NCBI GenBank assembly: GCA_026874595.1
Contig: CM049311.1
Span: 7,723,676-7,787,675, forward strand
Direction: 5' to 3'
DNA: 64,000 bases
Origin: Sipunculus nudus
Taxonomy: Eukaryota; Annelida; Sipuncula; Golfingiida; Sipunculidae
Both the position numbers and the translations under genes were made by a program. Every line of letters starts with the position of its first letter. Positions within the stretch are counted from its first letter, which is position 1. The notes under the pieces were generated by a model that worked only from the letters and a program-made list of their open reading frames with translations, was not told the DNA's origin and made no database searches. Of this stretch, positions 10,891 to 24,000 are shown piece by piece.

Positions 10891-13800
10891 TTAACGAACC
10901 TGTGAGCTTATGCGATGGTGCAGCGTCGTGTGGTGTGCATCGTGTGTCATGCGTCATCTGTATGTTAACCATAGCTATCTCAAAAATGGCAGGAGCTTGC
11001 ATCACCAAATTTTTTGCAAAAAAACAGTCATCTGAAAAACTTTTGGATTTTGTTTATTTTTTTTCTAACTGCATTTTCTGAGATTTTATAGGGAAAAGCT
11101 AAAAAAATTTTAAAATCTTCTTCTCTGAAACTGTCCAGCCAAATTGTCCAGTATTTCACAGAAATGATCCATGTAACAATCTTTCTCAAGTTTGTTTGAA
11201 TGGTTCCAGTTTGGAGATTTTGGCTGAGTTACAGGAGGTTGAACTTAGTCATCTGTCCAAAAAAGCACACTAAAATTAAAATCTCAGAAACGGCTAGACC
11301 TATAATCACCAAATTTTATACCAATGTTTGTCACATATGTCATATCGTAAATTGAGGTATTGGTGGCGACACCTACATTGATATGTTTTTTACAAGCGAA
11401 AATGTAATTTTAGACTCATATAGCTTATACACTGTTTAATGTTGAAACTGTTAAGCTGATTAGTTTAAATTTTATAAGAATTATTCTATGGTAGGATTCT
11501 GCCAGTTTTATATGAATAGATTGGGTTAATGCAGCTTTAAAAAAGCAGTGTAGCCAATTGATAAAGGCTTTTTGTGTTTGAAAACAGATTTGAAAACATG
11601 CTGAGTTTCAGCAGCCAAGTCAAGAGGTCACTCAGTACAACTAGGTGGGGTCCAGACATCACCATGGCAACTGACCTGGCTCTGTCTGGTGTCTAGACAC
11701 AGCGTCTAGATGTCTAGACACAATGTCTAGATGCAGAATTCCCAGATTATTGGAACTACATTTTTCAGCTGTTTGAAAAAAACTTGGTTTGCATTTTTAG
11801 TGAATCTGTGAATCTGTGAGCTTATGCAATGGTGTGGCGTCGTGCGTCTTAGCTTTCTCAAAAAGGGAAGGAGCTATAATCACCAATCTTTTTGCAAAGA
11901 ATTTGTCATCTTAAAAATTCTATCAAATTTATAGCAAACCTGTGAGCTTATGCAAAGTTGCGGCGTTGTCTGTTGTGCGTCCTGTGTCATCTCTAGTTAA
12001 CCATAGCTACCAGTATCTCAAAAACGGCAGGAGCTAGCATCACCAAATTTTTTGCAAATGATCAGTCATCTGAAAAACTCTGTTGGAATATGTTTATTTT
12101 TTTTCTAACTGCATTTTCTCAGATTTTATAGGGAAAAAGCTAGAAAAGCTTTAAAAATCTTCCTCTCCGAAACTGTCCAGCCAAATTGTCCAATATTTTA
12201 CAGAAATGATCCCTGAAACAATCTCTCTCAAGTTTGAATGAATGGTTCCAGTTCGGAGATTTTTGGCTGAGTTACAGGAGGTTGAACTTAGTCATCTGTC
12301 CAAAAAGCATATAAAAATTTTTTAATCTCAGAAATGGCTCGAGCTATCTGACATGACCAAATTTTATGCCAATGTTGGTCACATGAGTCATATCTGAAAT
12401 TGAGGTATTGGTGGTGCCACCAGCATCGGCCTTTTTATGAACGGGGTCATCAGTGCCTGTATCACACTAAGGGCTTCAATAAAACTTTTCTGAAATAATA
12501 AAGCAAAATTGTTTTATAATGCACAGAAATGATCCTAGAGTAGTGCTTTCTGAAGTTTGTTCAAATGGTCTCTGTTCAATGACTTTTGGGTGAGTTATGG
12601 GAAGCCGAATTTAGTCATATGCCACAACAGCCCATTTTAGCTCAGTGGCTACAAAGATCTTCTAAAAAAACACTGGGCCAAATTCTTAAATCTCACACAT
12701 TAATTATCCTCAGATGTTGATAATTCAAGTTTGTTCAAATGGTTTTGGTTCAGTGCTTTTTGGCTGAGTTACAGGAAGCTGAACTGAGCCAGTTTGCTGT
12801 ATCTTCCTATATGAGTTATAAACCTGCAAAACGTTTTTCGACTGACGCCACTGAAGCCAGTTTGTTTAATATTTTACAAGAATAATCCCCACAATAATTC
12901 TTATAATAATTGTCTTTAATGGTTCCACATGAATGATTTATTGCTGAATTAGGGAGATTGAATTGAGTCATTTTACCATATATGTAAGCTGTGTGATTCT
13001 GTAACATCTAGCCTGGCACCAGTTTTAGCATCTTCAGCCACTAGACATTTAGATTTCAGATGATCTTAGGTTAATATTGACAAGAATGTTTTTTAAAAGC
13101 TTTTAAAAAAATAGTTTTATGATTTAAATTTTTCATCATACCAGGCAATGTTACAATCATGGATATTCAGCTCTCTGTGGCTGTATAAAGACAACACTAC
13201 ATGGATTATAAATTATTGGTATCCATACCCAACTTAATTCAAGAATATTATATGCCATCGATGAGATGTATCTGTATTATGATTTTGCATTCAGTATGTA
13301 TCTGTAATAATTTACATAAATTCCTGATTTCTTTTTTATAAAGTCAGCTGAAAAGCATTTTGTATTGGGAAAATAAATTTCAAAGTTATTTCAAGTAGGG
13401 ACCACTTTGTGTACAGATGGCAGTACTTGGTTTAGCATTGGCAGATTGCTAGTGCCTTGATGTTGGCCATTAGCCAAGATGATGTCAGCTCTATAAATAG
13501 TTTTGGCACAGTGCCAGGATTGAAAGAAGTGCAGCCAGGTATAGTTCAAGAGTTCACTCAGTGCAGTAGTAGCATTCTATTTATAGCTTTGGCAGCCTGC
13601 TAACTGCATCAGATTTGGCACCAAAGTTCAGCTTGGATCTATTTATAGCTTTGGCAGACTGTCAACTATGTCAGATTATGCTGCTGGTCAAGAGTTTACT
13701 CAGGGCAGCCAGGTACAAGTCAAAAGTTTACTCAGTCTAGCCAGGTGCAGGTCAAGAGTTTACTTAGTGCAGTAGCTTGAGGCAGCAATTTGTCACAGTT

Positions 13801-14390
13801 CACTTGGGGGCAACTGCCTTACTCACCTAAGCCTGGTCAGCCCAGTGCATCAAACTCAAGGGAAGTTTGATGTATTGGCCTGATATTCAGACCTGTCTAT
13901 GTGTCTTTGATGGCTTTCCGGTTTACAAGACAGGTGTCGCCACCTACATTGACTTTTGTACAGTGTATGCGCCTGCTTATTTCTACAGAGGAATTTGATA
14001 CATCAGCCTGAAATTTGGCATGTTTATACATACCGGGTAGCTTTATTGTGTCAAGACTTGTGGCACCACGTACAATAATTTTTGCACAGTGTATGTCCCT
14101 GCTTATTTCGCATGAGGGGTTTGACATATCAGTCTGACATTGGGCATATGTATATATCTCTTCATTGTATACAAGACTGGTGGTGCCAGCTACAATCATT
14201 TTTTGTGTTCTGTGCACTCATGCCAGAAATTCAGCAGTGATGTTTCTGTAAGTGTTTCTTGTTCAAAGTGTTTAGTACTTGCATTGTTCATATACATGTT
14301 ACACATGTTCTTGAAAAGTAATGGTCCAGCATTGAAGCATTATAACTGGTGTAATCCTATTTCACAGGTTCGCATTAGGCCTGTAGGCCT
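10891..14390 (+). mobile_element. Helentron-like (HINE-type) non-autonomous element, family A copy 1
   Basis: The left end carries GAACCTGTGAGCTTATGCGA and the right end CACAGGTTCGC followed by the hairpin AGGCCTGTAGGCCT. The two ends share an asymmetric sub-terminal inverted repeat (GAACCTGTG/CACAGGTTC). This matches the known architecture of Helentron-associated elements: sub-terminal inverted repeats plus a hairpin near the 3' end. Additional internal copies of the left end occur near 11813 and 11938, so this is a composite or partly tandem copy. It has no transposase-like frame. The 3' part (13890-14215) holds degenerate units resembling family B. Confidence 0.6.
13530..13760. repeat. Tandem sub-repeats within family A
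   Basis: The phrase gccaggtacaggtcaagag followed by ttcactcagtgcag recurs several times with variation, here and again at 39640-40110 in copy 3. Confidence 0.7.
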
Positions 14391-14878
14391 TTTTTTTTTA
14401 TTAAATTCTAAATATTATTTAAAACATATAAGAAATCAGAGATATTTTAAATAACTTTCAAGAGATGTACAAAATAGTGATCACTTTAATCCGATCTTTC
14501 TTTACTCATAACCTGAAATGCATCCCTAACTTAGTAAGATATCCTGCAATTTTTAATATTCTATGCTTATTAGGCTAAAACAGCAGTTGAGCTCATCTTC
14601 CTCAACCAAATTACATTTATAATTGTTAATTGGTGATCAGAATACCCACCAGATGGTATTAAATGCATTACACCACAACATACACAAATTTGCAAACACA
14701 CAAACAGACAGAACAACAGATAAAAATGGGTGTAAATGTAACTCTCATCAAACATCTCATGATTTAGGACTTCTTTGTGTCTGCTGGGCTTTCAGGGTCT
14801 TAACGTATAGGTTGTAAACGAAATAATTGTGAAACAAAAGTTTAAATTTATTCATTATTTTTTTAAAATCTCTTGCAG
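14391..14878. other. Intergenic/5' intron sequence, nothing recognised
   Basis: AT-rich stretch ending in a strong acceptor (tctcttgcag, AG at 14877-14878) directly before the NLR start codon exon. No gene or repeat family identified. Confidence 0.5.
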
Positions 14879-14890
14879 TAACAACCAATC

Positions 14891-15001
14891 ATGAGTGCTG
14901 AGGAGACCATCGGTTTTGCAAGCACCCAGTTGCATCCTGGGAGACAGCTAACTCTTCGTCTTATGGAATTACTTGACCCTGAGACTTTTGAAAAATTTCA
15001 G
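14891..15001 (+). CDS. NLR gene exon 1 (start codon)
   Basis: Codes M1-Q37, starting MSAEETIGFAST and ending PETFEKFQ; donor CAG|gtacgt. An acceptor at 14877-14878 shows an upstream noncoding exon. It is the first ATG in the exon and in frame with everything downstream. Confidence 0.82.
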
Positions 15002-18000
15002 GTACGTCTGTGTGGAATGTTAATACATATGTTTCATCCATGTACATTTTACCCTTGAACTGTGTAAGTAGTGTTCCTATTCACAAAGACAGTGATATTG
15101 AACCAAAAACCATTTTGGCCACACCAAAAAAATTGATTGGTCTATGGCATTCAAAGAAGCAAGAAAAACAATAATTTATACTGCTGGATGAGTTGTCTGG
15201 TTGACACATGAATGTTACTTGAATGTTAATGTCCAGCAAGGATGATTTGGTTTGGATGCTGTAATAATAATTTTAAAAAAAAATGAACCTGAATTTATTG
15301 CATTGGATTTGAAGCATGTTCACTTTACATACTGCAATCTAACAATTTATAATATTTATTTCCCTTTAAGGTACTTTTGGATGACAAGATAAGCCCACAG
15401 ATACTGGAGAACATTGAGGTGGAGAGTTCCTATGATGATGTCAGTCCAGGGGATAATATGTTAAAGCGGAGGAAGTTCTTCAAGGCCTTGGAACACCAGT
15501 ATGGTGAAGATGAGCTGATTGATCTTCTACGTAATGTGGTCATAGAAGCCAAAATTTATACTACTGACAGGTAAGTTCATGGCATCACAAAGGAAGAAAG
15601 CTAGCTCAGCTGACTCAGTAATGCTGAGATGTAGTGATGGTCTCTGATCCCTATATCCAGCTTGCTGTTTACCCCTCGGTGTGTTAACAGAGCACACATT
15701 AGCCAAATTTACACTAGAAAGATCTGGCTCAACTTAAGTAAATCTAGCTCACACCATATTTTTTCTTGTATTTGCACTGTGCTAGGCCAAATCACCATTT
15801 AACTACTACTACCTACCCACCTATCCTTTTCATGCCCACGGTGGCTAATGAGGCCATGTTATCTTCCGGTATAACGCAGGTCCCCACTGTTCCCAAGGTT
15901 GATCGATGGATTACATCGGTTGCTCTCATGGTTTCCGTAACCAGGATTTTTTTACGGGAAGGGGTGGTTAACCCCTTGCCCAACCCTCCTCCTTTTTCCA
16001 GGCTTGGGACTGGCAAGGCTCTCCTTCTAGGGGTGTCACCAAAGTGTTTTAAACCACTCTAAATTACTGTATTTGACTGTCAGTGTCAAAATCAAGCCAA
16101 ATTTCATCTCGCGTTTACATGCAAAAATCCAGCGCGATCTAAACTGTGTGCATGTATCAGTAGTAGTGGGTAGTACTGGTTCATTTCAGTTGAATTTACA
16201 CAAAAAATGGTTCACTTCAACCGCAGTGTAGAGCTTGCTAGAATCTGGACCCACCTAAAACAGTGCGTTTAATGTATTCAATCAAGATCTAATTCATTTG
16301 GAGAATCAAGAGTAATCTAGATTTTGTGTGTAAATGGGGCTGTTATAATAGTTAGAACTAGGAGTTCATAATATCAAATTTGACACTTTGTTCTGACAAA
16401 CAGTATTTGCCATTGTCTGCTGAAAAGCTATATTTTGTTTGCAAATTATCTTTTCAGCTTATGTAAACTCTTTGTAGGCCATTAGATCATTTTAGACTTT
16501 GAGTGTGGAGAGTCATTAAAATGATAAATGAGTATGAAGGTCAAGGTGAATCAAATGTCAAGGTCATCCATTCAGAGGTAAAGGGTTGTTTGATAATAGT
16601 TTAATCTTATTTTTTTTTAGGGACCAGACAGTCAATTTCAAGGTTTTGTTGGATGAGTATTCTGCTAAGCTAAAGGATTATAATGAGAGTAAACGCTCCA
16701 AAGGTCTCCTGGAAGACTCGGGATTTGTGGGACGTGAGAAGTACATAGAAGAACTTAAGAAGGATTTGACAAAGAAAACTTCAAACATCACAGGTAACCT
16801 GGGAGAAAGTTACAGAATATCAAGTGTGTAAGAACTATCTAAGCTATAAATCCTGTGTATCCAGAAGTCTACTGAAAAAGAGAGGGAAGCTCTGAATTCA
16901 TAAAACATAAATCAGCTGAGTGTGAATGTTACAAAGAGTAACATCACATCTGATGACACATCTGATGTTCCAAATGGAATAATTTTCTGTGTCAGTTTAA
17001 AAAATTATTATTCATTTGTCTCAGACCAGTGGAAGTTTGTTTGCCTTGTTACATTTTGTTCTTATAAAAAATTGTCACTTTTTCTCCAGCCAATGATTGT
17101 ATGAGCAGCCACATGAAATTAAGGGATGTAAAGAAATATATCAATATTTAACATGTTGTCATCAGTTGTTGCAATATTATGAATATATTCTTTGGCCTGA
17201 AAAAAGTCATAGGACTGCAGTAGGAAATGTGGAAATTTTATGTTTGTTTCACTGGAGTCATTGATAAGTGATAACATGACAAATTACAAATGTTTATTTG
17301 AAGAATGCTTTGTTGTACTCTGCATATATGAATAACCTTTTTTTGTTTATCATTTGACAGGTGTGCTGATCTGTGGAATGTATGGAATTGGAAAAACCAG
17401 TCTAGCTAACCACTTATGTTATGTGCTTGGAGAGTACTGTGCCCTCAGGGTAGACTTCAGGTAATGTTTCTGTAATTTACTTGGAGAGTACTGTCCTTAG
17501 AGTAGACTTGAGGTGTGTATCTGTTATATGTATGGAGAGTAACATGTCCTCAGTAAAGGTCTGAGTTTATACATTTGACATACATGGAGACTGCCATGTC
17601 CTCTGGTGTTCTTTTGATTATTTATCTTTGAATTATATTTAAGCAAATGTCAGCCATGTTTTACATTAATCATCAACCAAAGTAATTTCTAAAAAGGCAA
17701 CAAACAAACATAGTCTTTACTGTTGTGCAACAACAGCCAACTAGAGTATGTCAAGTCAGAGCTATAGAAATGTATAAATATAAATACGACATTGTGACCT
17801 TAAAATATGTTATATGCATGGAGACAAATGAAATGGATGTTATGTGACTAACATATGTATTTTCTAAGTTCTCTTCTTTTGCACAAGAGGCACCATGACT
17901 GACTCGCTGTCTAAACAAGCTTCACTTTAGGCCAGCCACCAAACATTGTGTTATGTAGTTTAATGTGTTTAGTGCAGGTCTCTAATTTTAACATTTTTGA

Positions 18001-21000
18001 ATGGCCAGTGTCGACAGGTTTACAGTGTGACTTGCTACTGGTAGTGTCAGACAGTCTTTGGTTCTGTTAACAAAAATAATGGAAGAAAAAACTTCAAGAC
18101 AGTATTGACTAGAATATTCTGGCATTCAAAGCATACAAATAGATGCAGCTGCAAGAATAGTAAATTTTTATGTGTCTTATAATGTGTGTCTGCAACTTGT
18201 GCTGTTTAAAAATTGCAGCAAAATTGCCATTAGGTTGATGGCTTTACATATATAGTAGTAAAAAATAACACAAAGGTATCCGATGAAGACTTTTCAGGGC
18301 AAATGTTGAGTTATTCCATTTGGAATAGTTTAAAAATAATACTTGTAGAGGCAGTTTCTTTTAAGCCAATCACACATTGTAAAACCATTCAGTGCAGAGT
18401 ACCAGATTACCTCCCCTGTACATAAAGCTCTAAGGGTGTGGTGTGGCAGCAAAATTTGATATCTTGTTAAATTACTGGGGAATTTCAAACAGACAACTTG
18501 ATGTCACAACAACTGTGTGATTGTTTCTGTGTGATATTACAATTTTCTTTGGAGAATAAATGATGGTATATACTTTGAATTACTTTCCCTCCAGGGCAGT
18601 TGAAGACATTGATCAAGCCTACCGACACATCATGTCACAGCTGGGGAAGATGGTGGATACATCAGTGAACATTGACCTTCTGAAGAGTGCCCTCACAGAG
18701 ATCCAAACAGGTAGGTATATAATACATGTCAAAGCGTATTAGGGGATCCAGAGGGGGGAACAAGGTTTAGACCCCCACCCCCCCAACCCCTTTCCTGTTG
18801 GGCCACCACAACTTTTTTGAGGGTTTTTGCTGATTTTTGCTGCCTGAACTCTCCTCCCCTTTTCCAGTCCTTCATAGAAAGAACCCTCCTCTTTCCAAAA
18901 TTGTCCCCAGAAGGTAAACAGACCACTATTAAAACATGGCTTTAAAACTTCTGTATGGAATTTATTTAATTTGCATATACAGCAATAGGGACTTGCAAGG
19001 ATTCTGACACGTATTCTGTCTCTGTTGTTAGTTTGCTGATTACATTTAAAACTTCATTTATTTTATCCGCCAAAACGAAGTTTTGCGGATACTATGTTTT
19101 TGACCGGGTGCCGCCGCCGAGTTTGTATCCGGAAATCTCCTCTGATACTACTGGACGGATTTTTCCGAAACTTACACAAATTATCGGGTCACATGTGAAC
19201 TGGTGCCTAACCAAGTGACCTTGACCTCTGACCTTTCCTCTCTGCCCAGCTTCCATTTGTGCGTCTGTTTCCACACATAAACCCACATATCTCGGGAACC
19301 GTTTGACCGATCAGGAAAAATTTTTTACACAAATGTAGCCCTTGGATAGCTTTAAAACATACACAAAAATGGTGGCGCCACTTGCAGCCATTTTTGCACA
19401 CTGTCCATCTGTTTGTCGGCCATAGGTTAAAATCACTCATATCTCTGCAGTGTTTGACTAATTCATCTGAAATTTGGCATGCTTATAGATCCTAGATAGC
19501 TTTCTTGATTTTATGACAGGTGGGGCCACCTACCTTCACGTTCACGCTGCAGACATCCAAGCCCATATCTGAGGAACCGTTTGACCAATCAGGAAAAAAA
19601 ATTTATACAAATGTAGCCCTTGGATAGCTTTATAACAAACACAAAAATGGTGGTGCCACCTGCAGCCATTTTTGCACTGCGTCCATCGTTTGTCTGCCTT
19701 GGGTTAAAATTACTCATATCTCTGCAGTGGTTTGACCAAAATACCTGAAATTCTGCATTCATATACATCCCGCATAGTTTTCTTGATTTTATGACAGGTG
19801 GCACCACCTACATTCACCTTCATGTTGCTTATATCTCCGGACTCGTTTGACCAATCAGAAAAAAAAATTTACACAGATGTAGCCCTTGGATATCTTTATA
19901 ACATACACAAAAATTGTGGTGCCACCTGCAACCATTTTTGCACAGCGTCCATCTGTTTGTCTGCTGTGGGATAAAATCACTCATATCTCTGCAGTGGTTT
20001 GACTTTTCCACATGAAATTTTGCATTTGTATATATCGTGAATAGTTTCTCATTCAAATAACAGGTGGCACCACCTACAATCATGTTTATGTGGCAGAGAT
20101 CCATTCTAATATGTAACACATATAACTATTTCCCCTTGCCACTCAATCCATGCCTCACTTCACCCGTCCTTCTCTGATCTTGGAGGATACACGTAGTCAC
20201 TTGTCGACTACCCGTATTCTAGTTTTAAATGGTTTGTACAAAGTTGGTTTTACACAGGTTATAATCAGGTCGTGGCCCCATGTATTGTATAGAGCTAATT
20301 GGAATTAGCTGAGCTAAATATGGTTGCAAAAAAGTTCCAGTGTTGAGACCAGAATTTTTGCATTTCAAATAGAAAGTTTTCAAGAGAACTTTTGATAGGT
20401 TTTTGAGAAGTTTTATAAAACTAAGGTGACTTAAGGTGATGCAAAGTAGAAAGAGCTACCTGTTTAAATTTACCTTGGGTCATGGCCACTGTTTAAACTA
20501 AATCCTGCTTGTAGGTTTATAAAGAAAAGGTCTTTTACATCTGTAAAAATTTAAAAAGTAAAAAAATTAGAAATATGGAATGTAAGTAATTTAATTAATG
20601 AAATTTTATTAATTTTGTGAAAGTCGTAAAATGTTTGCTTTTTATTGTGTTTCAAAGTCAGTTTGTTAATTTCTCCTATGCTTATCTAGTCAGGAGTAAA
20701 ATGCAAACAATGTAACAAAAGGACTCTTCCCTTTAAAAGATTTGCTGTTCTCTTTGCAAGCTTTGGCGATGGTCTGCTAGGGAAATATTCTTTCTGTCTG
20801 ACTCCTGGTTTCTTGACAGACAGTTTTGGTGAATCTGTTCTAATATCATGTAAATATTACAAACCGTTAAATGAAGGTATTAACATAGCAGGTAAAGTGA
20901 ATATAGTGTATTCTTTATAAAATATTATGGTATCTGTCAATATTTCATGCGTGCGTAAATTGGACCTCTGGTCACACATTATTGGCATGTTAAACAGACA

Positions 21001-24000
21001 CAAATGGACTGTGTACTCACATACAGAACCAAAACAACATATAAAACAGGTGAACTGGAGATAGATAATAAGCCTATTTGCTGGGATTTTTTTTGGGACA
21101 ACTTTAATTTTAAGACAAAATGAGCTTATGGCGTGAGATATTATTATCGCATTTGAATATGAATCTTAACATGAAATCTTTTATGTTAAGCAATAAAACC
21201 CTTTAAAAATTGATAAAAATCTGTGATATAATGCAGAAATATCTTTTAAAAAAAAATCATGAAATTTATAAAAGTGTGTGAACTGTTATTTCCATATCAG
21301 TGATGTGATGAAAGATTCAGTGTAAACAGTTTAGTTTAATTGTAGAATGCATCTGATTGTGATATTCACAATAATTTACAATTACGGTAGAATGTTTTCT
21401 TTAAAATATGTATGTAAATTGCAGAGACTATCATATTTCTCGACAATGTGGACACTATATCAGACCCAGACAGCTACACTGCAGATAACTTTATGAGGTT
21501 GTTGAGGGAAATATGCAGTGTCAGCAACAGTAAGGTATGTATGAGGTTGTTGAGTGAACCATGCAGTGTCAGCAACAGTAAGGTATGTATGAGGTTGTTG
21601 GGGGAATATGCAGTGTCAGCAACAGTAATGAATGTACATGAGGTAGTTGAGTGAACTATGCAGTGTTAGTAATAGTAAGGTATGTATGAGGTTGTTAAGG
21701 GAAATATGCAGTGTCAGCAACATTGAGGTATGTGTGAGGTTGTTGAGTGAACCATGCAGTGTCAGTAATAGTAAGGTATGTATAAGGTTGTTGAGGGAAA
21801 TATGCATGCAGTGTCAGCAACATTGAGGTATGTATGAGGCTGTTGAGTGAACCATGTAGTGTCAGTAATAGTAAGGTATGTATGAGGTTGTTGAGTGAAC
21901 CATGCAGTGTCAGTAATAGTAAGGTATGTATGAGGTTGTTGAGTGAACCATGTAGTGTCAGTAGTAGTAAGGTAAGTATGAGGTTGTTGAGTGAACCATG
22001 TAGTGTCAGTAATAGTAAGATATGTATGAGGTTGTTGAGTAAACCATGCAGTGTCAGTAACAATAAGGTATATATGAGGTTGTTGAGTGAACCATGCATT
22101 GTCAGTAATAGTAAGGTATGTATGAGGTTGTTGAGTGAACCATGTAGTGTCAGTAATAGTAAGATATGTATGAGGTTGTTGAGTGAACCATGCAGTGTCA
22201 GTAATAGTAAGGTATGTATGAGGTTGTTGAGTGAACCATGTAGTGTCAGTAATAGTAAGATATGTATGAGGTTGTTGAGTGAACCATGCAGTGTCAGTAA
22301 CAATAAGGTATATATGAGGTTGTTGAGTGAACCATGTAGTGTCAGTAATAGTAAGGTATGTATGAGGTTGTTGAGTGAACCATGCAGTGTCAGTAATAGT
22401 ATGATATGTATGAGGTTGTTGAGTGAACCATGTAGTGTCAGTAATAGTAAGATATGTATGAGGTTTTTGAGTGAACCATGTAGTGTCAGTAATAGTAAGA
22501 TATGTATGAGGTTGTTGAGTGAACCATGTAGTGTCAGTAATAGTAAGATATGTATGAGGTTGTTGAGTGAACCATGCAGTGTCAGTAATAGTAAGTGAGT
22601 ATGAGGTTGTTGAGTGAACCATGCAGTGTCAGTAATAGTAAGGTATGTATGAGGTTGTTGAGTGAACCATGCAGTGTCAGTAATAGTAAGGTATGTATGA
22701 GGTTGTTGAGTGAACCATGCTGTTTCAGTAATAGTAAGGTATGTATGAGGTTGTTGAGTGAACCATGCTGTTTCAGTAATAGTAAGGTATGTATGAGGTT
22801 GTTGAGTGAACCATGTAGTGTCAGTAATAGTAAGATATGTATGAGGTTGTTGAGTGAACCATGTAGTGTCAGTAATAGTAAGGTATGTATGAGGTTGTTG
22901 AGTGAACCATGCTGTGTCAGTAATAGTAAGGTAAGTATGAGGTTGTTGAGCGAACCATGTAGTGTCAGTAATAGTAAGGTATGTATGAGGTTGTTGAGTG
23001 AACATGTAGTGTCAGTAATAGTAAGATATGTATGAGGTTGTTGAGTGAACCATGCTGTGTCAGTAATAGTAAGATATGTATGAGGTTGTTGAGTGAACCA
23101 TGTACTGTCAGTAATAGTAAGGTATGTATGAGGTTGTTGAGTGAACCATGCAGTGTCAGTAATAGTAAGGTATGTATGAGGTTGTTGATAGAACCATGCA
23201 GTGTCAGTAACAATAAGGTATGTATGAGGTTGTTGAGTGAACCATGCAGTGTCAGTAACAATAAGGTATATATGAGGTTGTTGAGTGAACCATGCAGTGT
23301 CAGTAACAATAAGGTATATATGAGGTTGTTGAGTGAACCATGCAGTGTCAGTAACAATAAGGTATATATGAGGTTGTTGAGTGAACCATGCAGTGTCAGT
23401 AATTGTAACTTATGTATGAGGTTGTATATATAGGAAATTCACAATAACAATCACTTATTAACTTCTGTTATAATTTTTATGCCCCCGCCACAAAGTGGCC
23501 GGGGCATATAGTTTTACCCATGTCCGTCATTCCGTCCTTCCATCATTCCGAAATCAAACAGTTGTACAGATTTTTTTTCGCTATGCCTGCAGATATTGGC
23601 CTGATTTTTGGTGTGTGGGCAGATATACAACAGTTACAGATGGAGTTTGTGTTTCGTCTCAGTTGACCTACTTTTGACCGTTTTACGGCTCCTAAACTTA
23701 GAAAATTTTATGAAAAATAGAAATTTTCATGACAAATACACATGTACGGACTTTTTTTTTCAATGCCTGCAGAATTTGGCCTGATTTTTGGAGTGTGGGC
23801 AGATATAGACGAGTTACAGATCAAGTTCGCGTTTCGTCCCAGTTGACTTACTTTTGACCATTTTACGGCTCCTAAACTTAGAAAACTTCATGAAAAATAG
23901 AAATTTTCATGACAAATACACATGTACAGACTTTTTTTCGCAATGCCTGCAGATATTGGCCTGATTTTTGGAGTGTGGGCAGATATAGACCAGTTACAGA

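Noticed and set aside
15766-16062. 98-codon plus and 67-codon minus frames in NLR intron 2
   Set aside because: Inside a probable MITE-like insert; no domain recognised.
21695-23005. 436-codon minus-strand frame and 254-codon plus-strand frame of repeating peptides
   Set aside because: Both follow from the 48-bp (3n) array; no start context or domain, and they lie in an NLR intron.
21493-23430. CRISPR-like regular repeat
   Set aside because: Units are contiguous without unique spacers, derive from the adjacent exon, and the genome is eukaryotic.
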